51,564 bases of DNA, taken from positions 1 to 51,564 of the IMG/VR virus record IMGVR_UViG_3300047481_001035; one strand, given 5' to 3'. The stretch's first letter is position 1; each line of letters opens with the position of its first letter. Made by a program: the position numbers and the translations under genes. The stretch is from a virus. Below the pieces are notes generated by a model. It made no database searches. It saw only the letters and a list, made by a program, of their open reading frames with translations, and was not told the origin of the DNA. Positions 1 to 12,200 of the stretch are shown here, in pieces.

Positions 1-2043
1 ACCTAGATTAATCATATAATCTAAATATCTTGCTGAGTTGAACCCATCATTTGGCAGAGCTTTTAAAATCTTGTTACTTAAGGCTAATACATTTTTGAAC
101 TTATCCTTAATAGTTGTAAGGATTTTTTGTGAATCAAACTTCCCATCTTTTATAGCTTTGCGATTAATCGACAGGTTTTCATAAAGCGATTCTAGTTGTA
201 CTACTGCATTTTCTAGCTCGTATGTATGAGATTTCAAGAATATTACAGACGGATCTTCAAATACAAAGTCTACTCTGTATGCATATTCGCCTGATGTATA
301 AGATCTATCTAGAATCTGTAACATTCTTACATCGCGAGATATACTCGGGAACTCCCTGAACTTAGACAGAAATGTAGTGTTACCGTTCTTGTCAACAGTA
401 GTATCGTCTGGTAATGGGTTTTCTTTATAGTATGTGTTTTGTCTTAAGAATGAAACTCGGTTCCTAGGACGATTACTCCTAGTCTCATTAATCTTTATAT
501 CCTTACTAGAATCTAGAAGGTCTAGTTTGTAAAACTCAGCAGATGATATTGGTTGGTTTGCATATATATCACCAAGTTGTAGGTTCTTGATGAACGAGTT
601 GTCGGATATTAGTTTTGTGTGGTTGTACAACAAAAACATTGAAATAGAATCTTGGGAGGTATTGGTAGCATAAAACTTGTAAGAAGCATCGGTATTATCA
701 ACGGTTGAGTTGTATTTGGCAATGCTATCATATATATTATTTGAACAAAAACCTATTATTTGATTGTAAATATTAGAATTTTGAACGTTTCCGATAGGAA
801 CTACTACTCTTTGAACTGGTACTGGAGATAGTGCTGTGCCCGGTTTGAAAGTGGCAAATCCTGTCGGTGTACTTTGTATTGGCAAAGATGTAACTTGCTG
901 TCCTCTGGTACTTTGGCCCAAAGAAACATATGTTGTTCCTTTTGTTCTAACTTTACCATTGTGGACCACTATCAGTTCCTTTATGGGACCAGTGTATACA
1001 CCACTTGGTAGACTAAAATTTGGTATCTGATAATGCTGGTTAAATGTTAACTCATCGAATCTAATAAAGTTAAATAATGTAAGATGTTTAATATTTTTTG
1101 GTATTTTGAAACTGAACTTTTTCTGGAACTGATAAGCTCTAGCTATTTTTGGCATGACGGGCAAGACAACAGGTTCTGCTCTTGACATCACTATTGGATT
1201 CACAAAGAGTGAGCCATTGACAAGAGACTCGACTTTATCAGTAGTCATATCCATGAAGCTCGTTTCTTGTAAGTAAGCTCCCGGTTGTCCTGCTTCAAAT
1301 TTAGCCTGTAATACGGGTATAGAAGAGTAAACTTGATCGATCATGCCTCCTTCCACCATCTTGGTTATTAATGGATCCGTGCTTACCAACAAACATAGAG
1401 TATAGAACTGCTGTGGACTATTTGTTGGTGAATGGCAACATGTATCACACTCGGGATCAAAGAAGACTTTACCCTTCGGTGGAGGAGGAGAAGTTTGTAA
1501 AGAACCGGGATACGGACTAGGTGGCAAAGGAGATGTAGCTGGATTTCCTGTTATTGCTGGGATAGGACCAGGATTTATTGGTGCTGTAGCAATACCTGCT
1601 GTACCAGTAGATTGATCTTCTGGTAATAGGCAGCTTACTGTAGTAGGGCTTGAAGGAGTGGTATCAGCAGTTGGAGTTGAACCAGTGTTTACATCAAAAG
1701 TCCCAAAAGGATTTTCTAGAGTATTGCCGTTAGAGGGTGGAATAAGTGTCGGACTTCTAACTATGTCTTTAGTAGTAGAATCTGATTCTTCTTCATTAAC
1801 TCCTTCGTGATCATTTGTATTGCCACTATTATCATTGTTACCAGAGCCTTTTACTAGATCTTCATAAGAAGTCAAGCCGTAGCTAGAAACTTCACCAGAT
1901 TCGTAAGTGGAATCGGTCAAGACTAGTTCAACTTCTAATCTTTCATCCTCCAGTTTAACCTCGCCAATATCCGACAGATCAGATACGCTGTTAGTAGCTA
2001 AACTTTTACCAGTTCCCGAGTCAAATGCAAAACTTACCGGCAT
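1..2043 (-). CDS. Structural protein, C-terminus cut by window edge
   Basis: An open frame of 681 codons runs from an ATG at 2043 to the left edge without a stop, so the gene is partial. A strong AGGAGGT ribosome site lies five to six bases before the ATG, and the start overlaps the end of the upstream gene by 10 bases. The N-terminus is acidic. Residues about 85-195 are a Pro/Thr/Ser/Asn-rich linker, followed by a small cysteine cluster near residue 197 (CDTCCH) and then a longer, apparently folded region. I do not recognise the family. Its place at the end of a run of baseplate and fibre genes suggests a virion tail component; that is inference from context. No signal peptide or membrane segment is seen. 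Confidence 0.8.
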   Translation of the reverse strand, partial: MPVSFAFDSGTGKSLATNSVSDLSDIGEVKLEDERLEVELVLTDSTYESGEVSSYGLTSYEDLVKGSGNNDNSGNTNDHEGVNEEESDSTTKDIVRSPTLIPPSNGNTLENPFGTFDVNTGSTPTADTTPSSPTTVSCLLPEDQSTGTAGIATAPINPGPIPAITGNPATSPLPPSPYPGSLQTSPPPPKGKVFFDPECDTCCHSPTNSPQQFYTLCLLVSTDPLITKMVEGGMIDQVYSSIPVLQAKFEAGQPGAYLQETSFMDMTTDKVESLVNGSLFVNPIVMSRAEPVVLPVMPKIARAYQFQKKFSFKIPKNIKHLTLFNFIRFDELTFNQHYQIPNFSLPSGVYTGPIKELIVVHNGKVRTKGTTYVSLGQSTRGQQVTSLPIQSTPTGFATFKPGTALSPVPVQRVVVPIGNVQNSNIYNQIIGFCSNNIYDSIAKYNSTVDNTDASYKFYATNTSQDSISMFLLYNHTKLISDNSFIKNLQLGDIYANQPISSAEFYKLDLLDSSKDIKINETRSNRPRNRVSFLRQNTYYKENPLPDDTTVDKNGNTTFLSKFREFPSISRDVRMLQILDRSYTSGEYAYRVDFVFEDPSVIFLKSHTYELENAVVQLESLYENLSINRKAIKDGKFDSQKILTTIKDKFKNVLALSNKILKALPNDGFNSARYLDYMINLG

Positions 2044-3227
2044 CCTGTACCTCCTGCGTTATCTTGACATCCCGGTGTTGTACTGGTAACTCCGGGAGCA
2101 ACTTCTGCTACTACCATTTCGTTAGGATTGTAGCTTAGATTACGATCTGGACATTCGATATCATAGTCTAATCTGATATTATTGCCCTTTGCTATTGCAC
2201 CGTTAGCTAAAGTGCAGACTAGTTCGTCTGGTATCTGTCTATCCAACTGAACGTTGAAATAGTTCTCGACTAAATCAGACTGCTGCGTATTATATAAATC
2301 GGTGTTCTCATTTCCATAAATCAGGTTAGATTGCAAAATATTTATTCTTTCTGTGGACAAGGAAGGTTTTAAGAATCCATTCTCGTCAACATCATCGATA
2401 GGACTTATCATCTGTAGCTTTTTCAGCGTATAACTACCACTATCTTGAACATATTCAAATATTTCTACATTAAAGTTTTTGTTTTTGTACTCGACACCCT
2501 CTTGAAACAAATCTAATGCTATAAAGTTAGATTCTAATACTATCCTGCTACCGTCTTCAAAAACTGGCGTTTCTCTCATCGAGTTATACAATGAAGTAAT
2601 ATTAGTGTTTGTTTGTGTTTCTCCTAGTTTAGAAACAAAGTCGGACCCAGATGGTACTATTGAAATAACATTTTTAAGCTCTACTTCGATTTGTGGTATC
2701 TTGAGATATCCATACTCTGTTGCATAACTGTTGGCCGAAGACGAGATGTTTGATCTAAGCATGGTTAGATCAAAAGACGGATATCTGTCAGTTGTATTTC
2801 TAACAGTACCTATTTTACTTCTTACTAAATGTTGCAGTTCTCTGGTTTTTTGAGAGTATCTGGCATTTTTTGCCATTAGAAGTTGTATTTTATTTTCTAT
2901 TTTGGTGTCAACTTCTGTCATCGAGTCTAAAGGATCTAAATATACATTTGCATTATATTCGGTAGCTGCATCGTATTCTGACAGGTATGTTTTAGCTTCT
3001 TCAAGACGAACGTGTGGTTTGAGATAGATTGTGTTGTCAACGATTCTACCCACTATATCTTTCTGTTCTTCTGTAGTAAGACCACCGTATGAACCATCAT
3101 ATAGTATTTCATCATCTGAAAACGAGTAGTACACTGGTTTAAGCTTTCCAATAGAGTATAAATATTTACCCCATTCGGTAAGTTCAATATCTATTACTTC
3201 TTGTTTATCGTCAAAAAACTGAGCCAT
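2034..3227 (-). CDS. Tail-region structural protein
   Basis: 397 aa. The N-terminus (FFDD, then VIDIELTEWGKYLYSIGKLKP) with a following YYSFSDDEILYD stretch resembles a family I associate with the tail regions of large marine phages; this is recollection, not a search result. The rest is mixed and Asn/Ser/Thr-rich, with a cysteine-containing tail (GCQDNAGGTGCR). The start at 3227 has a modest AGGTG site and lies 32 bases after the stop of the 2999-aa gene. It is probably a component of the fibre or baseplate periphery. No enzyme motif is visible, and I cannot assign a T4 gene number. Confidence 0.7.
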   Translation of the reverse strand: MAQFFDDKQEVIDIELTEWGKYLYSIGKLKPVYYSFSDDEILYDGSYGGLTTEEQKDIVGRIVDNTIYLKPHVRLEEAKTYLSEYDAATEYNANVYLDPLDSMTEVDTKIENKIQLLMAKNARYSQKTRELQHLVRSKIGTVRNTTDRYPSFDLTMLRSNISSSANSYATEYGYLKIPQIEVELKNVISIVPSGSDFVSKLGETQTNTNITSLYNSMRETPVFEDGSRIVLESNFIALDLFQEGVEYKNKNFNVEIFEYVQDSGSYTLKKLQMISPIDDVDENGFLKPSLSTERINILQSNLIYGNENTDLYNTQQSDLVENYFNVQLDRQIPDELVCTLANGAIAKGNNIRLDYDIECPDRNLSYNPNEMVVAEVAPGVTSTTPGCQDNAGGTGCR

Positions 3228-3259
3228 CTTGCACCTATACTAAGTAGGGTCCAGACATA

Positions 3260-6200
3260 TTATCTGGTCCTAGTCTTTGGGGTCAAAGTTATGTTTGGCT
3301 GTGTTGTTTGACCGATTGTTTGATTAGTTGTTGTTTGGAACTGTTGAGGTACTTGAGCGGACGTAGGAGTTAGCAACGTAGTATTTTGTACCGATGGGGC
3401 GGTAGGTGCTACGGCAACTGTTGTAGTAGAGCTAATATTTGGGTTAACTCCGATACCTGTAATACCGATTCCCTGTCCGACTAATCCGCCTATGGGAATA
3501 GATGGTTTTGCGATTACTTCGAAATCCATTTTACCAAACTCAATCAGTGAGAAGTTATCATAAGGCCAGTTGTAAGAATATCTTTCTTGAACAGCATTGG
3601 AACGATTTCCAACCTGCGTCCTAAAAGAAGTAAATCTTGGATCTGGATTAGATCTCTTACCGAGTTGTTTGTCTTCGAAGTTAGTTTTGGCGCGTTGTTT
3701 GACTTTGAAGACTAGCCATTTTAAGTTAGCATTAGCGTTACCCTCAGTGGCTCTAAATGCATCAAGTATCTCGTATCCACTCAAGTCGTGTGATATTGTT
3801 GATTCAGAAAACTCTACTTTATTTCCTATCTCTGGAGCAATATTCTGCCACATTTTTACAAGATCATTTTGTGAGAATGTGTGAGAGAACTCAAAGACAT
3901 ACATAGAAATAGGGGCATAGTTCAAATCGTTTTCCTCATAGTTATAAAAATCAAAAGTAGGAGGGAAAACATATTTTCTCATTTTTCTATACAGATCTAT
4001 CAAAGACTTACCGGGTTCCACAGGTATAGAGGGCTTGTAACTAGGATTATCTGCCATTTTTCTAGCTTCTACTGCTACTGGCCTATTGAGTTCAAAGAAC
4101 TTTCTCTTGCCTTGACTTTCAACAAATGGTACCGCAACGACGGCTTCATAAACAGTTTTGGACTTCCCAATATCACCAACCCTCGTAGACTTCTTACGGA
4201 ACTTTACGATATCCAATAGAGAAGCCATTTGAGAACTTGCTCCGTAAATATTCTTAATAGCAGTTGGCATACTTTCTTTTAGACGATTATTAATCCAAAC
4301 GTTTTCGATTGGTGAAACTTCTAAGAAAATACCCTTATCTGGTGAGTCGGGTACAACTCCAAACTGATGCCACATACCAACAGCAACAGACTCAGATGCA
4401 ACTGTTGGAAGCGTCAAAGATTGAGTGCCAATAGAGGAAGTAAAGTTTAGAACAGGTGTTTCAAATTTTGGTTGGATTACCCAAATGTGATCATTGGACG
4501 ATTTATCTTCTTTAATAGTTGTCGGGTTGCCATTGGCATCAAAATCAACAGATTTAACTGGTACTTTGGAGAAGAGATTTATAGATGAAGTTAGTTGCAT
4601 CGCAAAACGATTTGCATATTCTCCATATGGATGATTGTCGTATAGATTACCCCTTACCCAATCAGAACCAGAATCAACCCTCCAACAAACGACCCTACTA
4701 TCGCCAAAAATGTCGTCAAGGGTATGGGTTGTTTGAGAGGCAGTAAAGATAATGTCTGCCCATGCTTCACCGTCGTAGTAAGGAGGGGTGAAGGCTAAAT
4801 CATACGCGAACAAACTATCTGGTCTTGCTGATGATGTATAAGAGCCAGTATCTACATATTTTCTAGCTGCCATTGGAGGACCAAAAGCAGAAGGTCTAGA
4901 ATACATGGTTAAGCTTTCTCTCAGGTCCGTTTGAGTAAACGAGTTCTGTGGTGTAGGATAGTTGTTACTAAAGATGCGTGGTACATTGGTGCTTCTGCGT
5001 AGTCTAACTCTCATAGAGTAATATGTTCCCGGTGTAAAGCCGGTAAACTTAGATTGTGGATCAGATACGAGACTAGCCATTTCACCTTTATCTAAGTAAA
5101 AGTCTACTACTTCAGCTAGGAAGTTATTAGCCATTAGTTCGTACAAATCATCACCATTACCATCCCAACTGGCGCTTAGAACGAGAGAGGCACTTGGATG
5201 GGGTTCCATATCAACGAATCTAACATCCTTTAGATATGATTTTGGATCATATATAGCTTCAAATGGGATTCTTAAATCAAATCCATTCATTCCACCAGAG
5301 CCGGTACCAAGTAAATAATATTCTGTATAACTTCCAGTAGAAGCAACAGTCTCACTTGGAGTTCCTGGGGCACCTGTTAGATCTGCATTCTGTATTTGTA
5401 CTTTATCGAATGAAGCCGTATAAATAGGATAGTCTACTGCGATACCAGATTTGATAGTATTATACAGAATACCGGGAGCAAACAAAGGAGTGTAAAGCGG
5501 ACGGAGTTTAATGTTATCTGCTCCACTAGTTAAACTGCCTGTGTCCGAACCTCTAGACTGTATAAATGAACCATACGATTTTGAAAACTGGAATGCTAAA
5601 TCAACTGTTCTCTCCGAAGGATAGAAACCATCGTATGGAATAAACTTCTTTAAACCTTTAAACTTAAGTTTTATTGACTCTGGTTCTACGATTCCTTTGA
5701 GTTCATTTAAAGTTTCTTCTAGATTTTCGAAAAGATCCGATGTAGCATAAACCTTATAAAAATCTGTGTCTAGGCTACTAGAAGCAACTGTTGCACTAGA
5801 TGTTATAGCACAGACTCCGAATATATCAAACATCCCAAGATTTTCTGACAAGAAGTTGCCTTGTTTCTTGTTAACATAATAATCAATAAAGTTTGATATT
5901 CTAAACTCTGGTAGTATTGAGTAAGACTGATTGTGTGGTCTCAGATCTTCTGCGAATCCGCCGTATGTATCATAGAAAGGATCAGTCGGTTGTTCTACAA
6001 ACTCTCCATTATTATTAAAATACCCAGACTTGTTATTAGCTTCCCACTTAGTTACACCTCCAAAAATAGTTGCGTTTCCAAGAGGGTAAGCGTCTGGGAA
6101 AGATCCGAGGTTGCCAAGAGAACCGGTTGTTGTATTTGTAACGGAAAGTGTTGGTGTAAAAGAAAAAGCCGATCCTAAGAAATGTTTTCTTGAGTACAGT

Positions 6201-9200
6201 GGAGCTAATCGCAGAGATGCTTTAGAATCGGTGGTCCCTGTATGAACTAAATAATAGTTATTCTGCAATATACCTTCTCGGTAGTCTGCACCTTGTGCGT
6301 TTGTAATACCAAACGTCAAGCTGCTAACGGTTTCAAAGTTTGTTGATGCATCCAACGCCCAAGAGCTTTGGCTTATTGCAGTCAAAGAACCATTTGTAAC
6401 CATAGCCTTTTTGGTTGCAAACCCCTTGATATTTCTATCGGTTCTAGAAGAACGCCAGAAGTTATTATCAAAGTTTATTCTCTTTCTGATTATATCTAGG
6501 CTTTGGTATGCTGACGATGGGTATACCATGTCCGCAAATAAAACGTTTCTAAGATCTATATTCTTGTTAGATTCAAGGAAGGATCTTATCTGTTTAACTT
6601 TATCAGAGTTTTCGTTCCTAATATTCAAAATACTATTAAGTTGTTCATTTGTAAAATGTGATACTTCATTGTTGACAGAAAGATTTATAATCAGATTTGT
6701 ATTATCTGAGCCTGCTGTGAAAAGCATTGAAAATGGTTTATTGTCCAGTTCTACACATGGCTCTATAAACGTGTAAGTTTTTGGGAGCTTCTTTATTATC
6801 TGCGTTCCAAGGGTGTCCGAGATAACTGTTGTCAGAAGTTCTACGTCATCAACAGTATGCGAAATGGTATTAGTAGATTTTAGTTTTTTGATGTACTTCT
6901 TATCACCGTGACGTACTTGATACCAACTAGACTTTGCAAACTTACCGCCTCTTGTTGCTATAATAGAGTTCAATATATAGGCATTGTTAGTATTGATTGA
7001 TGTTGGAACAAGTGAAGGATTGATATAGTTGTTAACACTAGCAGTCGTATCTAAGCCTAAAGTCATCGTATCTAGGTCGAATGGATCAACTATATTGGTT
7101 GTCATTCCATTAAAGCCAGTTCTTAGTTGCGAGTTAGCGACTACGGAATATCCAGTTGTAACTCCATCTATAAATCCAAATACATTTTTTCCGGTTGAAG
7201 TTGTGGCATAACTTACAATCGAAGAAGCGGTAACAAATGTTATTGCAGAGTTTACCCCAAGAGAAGATGAGTATTTGCCATCTACTGCCACAAAACCTGA
7301 TGGCACTTCACCCGCTGTTGTTACCGGGAAACTATTATATGTAATAGCTGCATCAGTAATCCATGAGTAATGCAAATCGTTTCTCGGGATCTGATGTTGA
7401 ACAAAATAGTTATCCGAGATAGAAGAACTAAAATACGAACTATCGGTTTGTTCCAAAACTCCAAGCTTGTTTCTGTAAACACCGTGGAATGATGCTGTAC
7501 CGCTGTAATCAGCAACCACCGGTATTGAACCACTAGTTAGTCCATTTATTTCAGAACGAGTTGTCAAGAATGTCCTAAGTGGCAGTCTAACAGAAAGATT
7601 CCTGAACGGTAGAGCATTATAGACGCTATATTCACCGTGAGCGGCATCTAGACCGGGACCACCTAGATTATCTCCCATTGTAGCTGGATCGCCGGGGGCC
7701 GAGAAACGTTGCACAATCACGTTTTTATTCGTTGTGCGTGCTAACTTTGTATAATCAGAAGTGCCGCTAACAGCCCATGAGCCAACTGTAGAAGCGTTGA
7801 AAGGAGTATCGTTGAAAGATAGATCGTTTTCACTTCTACCAGTTGTCGAAACAATATCTAGAGCAAGATTGTAGTTACCAGCGACTGTAGAAGTAGAACC
7901 AGTAGAGTGCGCTATGTTTGCAAGGTTTACTGGTCTCTTTGCCATACCATCTCTGGACACAGTAGTTCTTGGTTTTGTAATATCACGATTTGTTATTGTG
8001 ATAATACCAGAAGTTAGATTCATATCATAAGCTTCTGGTCTAGTATTGGAGTCGTATTGGTTTAGCTCAACGTGTCTATGTGCATGACCACCAACATACC
8101 TTTCGGTGAATGGACCTTGCATTGGAACCTCAAAGTCCATGTCATATACATCTGAGTGGTGTCCAACAATATCAAAACGCTTTCCCGTACCAAATCCTGC
8201 TATTAGTTGGGCTTGATAACCTGTATTTGGTACCCCAGAAGAAGCACTCATGAAAGTGAATGGAAGTACCGAATATGCTCCAATCTGAGTTGTGCCGAAC
8301 GTAGCGCGGAACTTCATTCTCACTTTCTTAAGTTCAATCGGAGTTTTTACAGGTTCTAGCAGTTTGATTGTGCTGATGTCTTTGCAATCTTCTTGTTCCT
8401 CAAAGTTGTCGAGAACTAAGGTTGCGCCGCTGAGACTAGCAACAATGGCCTTCCAGACTTTAGTAACAAATCCCTTTGGAGCATTTAGACCAACAAATAA
8501 GACTTGTTCCACTACTTGTGAGAACTTTGAATCCAAAGACATATCAAAGTTATAAAGTTGTGTAAATCTGCGTACTGAGTAATCAGAACCATAGTATGCT
8601 GTTCCGTCTGGTTTGGCTAGAAGAGGACCAGAACCAGATGTATGGGTAGTTACAGTTCTTCTTATATTTTCTCTCTGTGCGTCTATTACAGAGTTCCCAG
8701 AAGTTATGACAGTTCCGTTACGTTCTGCTCTACGATTCCACCAATAACAGTTCTCGTTCTCCACATTAGCGATTGGATGGTAACCACGATTCCAAGGATA
8801 CAACATTTCGGCAATACCGAATACACGACCTTCGTAGTTACGATTTTTATATTTCAGAAGCGGATAGTTGTACTTGTAGTGGTTTCTTTCTAGTATATGA
8901 CTTTCGATAACATTAGTAACTCTATCACCGGCATCAGCAGTGATTGGAACTAGCTGTCGTAGCATCTCCGACAAAGATTGGTCAATCCAGCGGTAATAAC
9001 TAAAATATCTATCTACATCGATTATATTACCAATCTTCCTAAAATACAGCTCTCTCAGGTTATTCAGTTCTTTGTGTTCTTCTCTGTATCTTTGAGCAGG
9101 TTGATGGTATAGATTATTCAGTTCTTTTAAAGAAGAAAACATATTTAGCATGTCTTTCGAGACATTTCTAAATGGACTTTTCTCAAACGAAAAATAGTAG

Positions 9201-12200
9201 TTTACAGGAAGAATCTCTTTTGTAAATGTTTCGTCATCTGTTGCAGGAGTTTGTATTAGATCATAACTGTTTATCTCATCTGGTAGCGATTGTTCAGCAA
9301 AGTTTATATATTCTTTGCTTATAACTGTACTATCTGATGCTGGGAAGTTACTTGCTTTTCCGCTGTATATAACATTAGTTATATCCGAAATCTGACCAAA
9401 AAGTGATTTAGAGTAAGAACCTGATGAGATATCGAATACTGAAAACTCTCCAGATGTATCCGAGCCAGTAACAGAAGCAAAATCCCAATGTAAAGCTAGA
9501 GTTTCTATCTGCGGAACATATGTACCTGACACCACTGACTGATTCAAAAATGCATTTCTTGCAGCATTTGGCATACCATAAGAAATAGGGTTTTGTGCGT
9601 GAAAGTCAATCGTATCGCTGTCTAAAGGATACAACCAATGTCTTAACGAACCGATTCTGACATCTGTTTTTACGTCTGCTGAGCCTGTTATATTGTTCCT
9701 GTGTGCGCCCGCGTAAAATCTCTTTGGAGTAGAAGATAGTGTTTTACCTTGATCATAAGTTAAAGATTGAGTTAAATAGAATGAATCTATAACTATATCT
9801 AGTTCTTTATTAACTCCATAAAACTCAAGTGTGTATGTACCACTTACACTACCAGTTATCCCTTCGGCATGTAGGAACTTGTCTGGTCTTAAAGTGATAG
9901 CAAAATTCCATTTTTTATTGTCATAAACGGAATAAAAAATGCTGCTTGTTAAATATACGTTTGTTGTTCCACCGATTGTACCAGTCAATATAAAAGAAGC
10001 ATCAACCGATTCTGTGTTTGTTCTTGAACTATAAACTTTCAGATTCGTTTCATTTGCAGGAAAAGTGAAATCTGTCGGTGCTGCTGTATTAGCTTGGTGA
10101 AAACCAACTATAGAAGATGTGGTATGCAGAGTAAAGAAATATCCCGCATCTGCAAACTTTGGTTTCTTTGGAAATATAGCTTCTGTTTCAGTTGTAAAAC
10201 CAACTTCTCTTAAGTTAAAAGTAGTTAGATTTCCCGAAACATAGGAGTTGTTTCCCGGAGTATGATGAATACTAGCATCAAAGTAGGCTGGATTGTGGAA
10301 GTTAACAAACTTCTTTCCTATCGATGGGAAATCATATCGATTATCGTACTTATATCTTGTATTGTTTGGATATATTGAAATATTAACAAGATCGTCATCT
10401 ACACCAAAGTTTCTTATTAAGTTTCTAAAAGACTTCTGTGTACCCTTTGACTTGTAGATGTAGACCAAGTTGTTGTATACATTCTGATATACTTGATTTT
10501 TAATGTCTGTTAGTTCTTCTTCAAATACTTTCTGAGAGTCTGTGTTCAGAATCTTCTCGTATAGCTTAGCATTTTCGAAAATATTTGGACTGACAAATCC
10601 CTGATTTGCCAGAAGTTCCGAGGAGAATGGTATCGGTTTCCCGTAACTTGCGCTAATGTATTCCTTATTTTTGAGCTTATTTAGCGAATCTATGGATAGA
10701 TACATTTCATCTAGTTGATAAGCCATTATCTGTGTTAGATTGAAAAGATTACCATTGTAAGTACCCTCAGAATCTGTAGCACGATCCTCGTCTATAATCC
10801 AAGAGGGCATAGAACCGTATAGAGATGAAATATTTTGGCTATCATGCTCGCTTCCAGAAGCCAATAGCTCTTCTCTAAGAGAAACAACGCTTGGATGTGT
10901 TTCTCTAATGACTGGATCTAGGTACTCATAGTTTGTTGCATTTGACAGAACCATAGCAGAGCCGGTAGATCTTGCAGATGTACCGGGGTATCCGTACCAG
11001 ATACCATTGCTAATACGTCCAGAGTAGTCCAACACTGTTGAATCGATGGAAGTGTCTCCGACTATACCCTCGTTAAACTTATAATAGACACCTAGTTCGG
11101 TATTAGAGATATCAGTGTTTGTACCACCGCCAACTTGTGTTCTATAGTAGAAACTTATCTCCTTTTCATCGCGGACTGATTTCCAGTACCTGAACTCGTC
11201 TAAAGACGCGGATAGTTTTCCGTATCCTGTCATATTGATACCGTGATAAGTACTACCAGATGGACTTGTCTTTAAGGCACCAATAGATGCTACCATCGCA
11301 CCATCTACAGTATTCATTGCTTTACCAGCAAATGTACTCAAATATTCACGGCTACCATTTACATATGCCTTAACTGCCAAATCACTTCCGGTATTCTGGA
11401 ATGTAAAAGCATAGTGTCTCCAAGTATTGTCACTAAGACTTGAAGTTGTAAAGTTTGTTATAGAGATGGTCTGGTTGATACTGACTGACCCAGAGGACAT
11501 CTCAAAATAGAAAGTCGATAATCCATCGGCAGAACCAGTAAGACCTAACAGAAGTCTTCCATATCCAGAACTAGAAGATACCTCGCTATTCCATAAATCG
11601 AATATTACCTCTTTTTCATTTGAAGTGGTAGAATATCCGCTCTTCTTTAACCAGAACTCTACAGTTGCACCGTATGAAGGATTGATAAGGAGGTTGTTAG
11701 TCCTTGTACCCGTTCTTCCATCAGGTAGTCTAGAAGCTGTTGCGTAAACATCCGTCTGATATTTGTTGGCATCATCAAATGTTTCTGCCAAGGGATTCCC
11801 TATCATACCTTGAGAAGCGGTGTGCGGTCCTCCAAATAAATAAATATATTCTTTGGAGGTTGGGTTACCGTAGCCTCCTACTTTTCCACCACTAAAGTTG
11901 TAGTTGTTGGTAGATAGAGTAATAAAACCGTTATATCTTGGATATCTTTTATCTAGTAAATAAAGTTCTAGATAAGTACATTTTTCTAGGTATTCATTAA
12001 GTTCTTTCTTGGAGCCGTCGTATGGGAACTCATTTAAAATATTAGTTATTGATGAAGAGTAATAGTTTTCAGCAGATCCAAACTTCACAAAGTTTTTTGG
12101 ATCTGAGAAATCACTAAGCGGAACAAATCTCTGGGTAGCTCGATATTTTGCGGCGATATTATCATACGACTCAGCATACAGATATATATCGCTGCTATTG

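Noticed and set aside
3249-3270. Stem-loop at the end of the 2999-aa gene (GGACCAGA / TCTGGACC)
   Set aside because: It has a central mismatch and no T tract follows, so it does not qualify as an intrinsic terminator.
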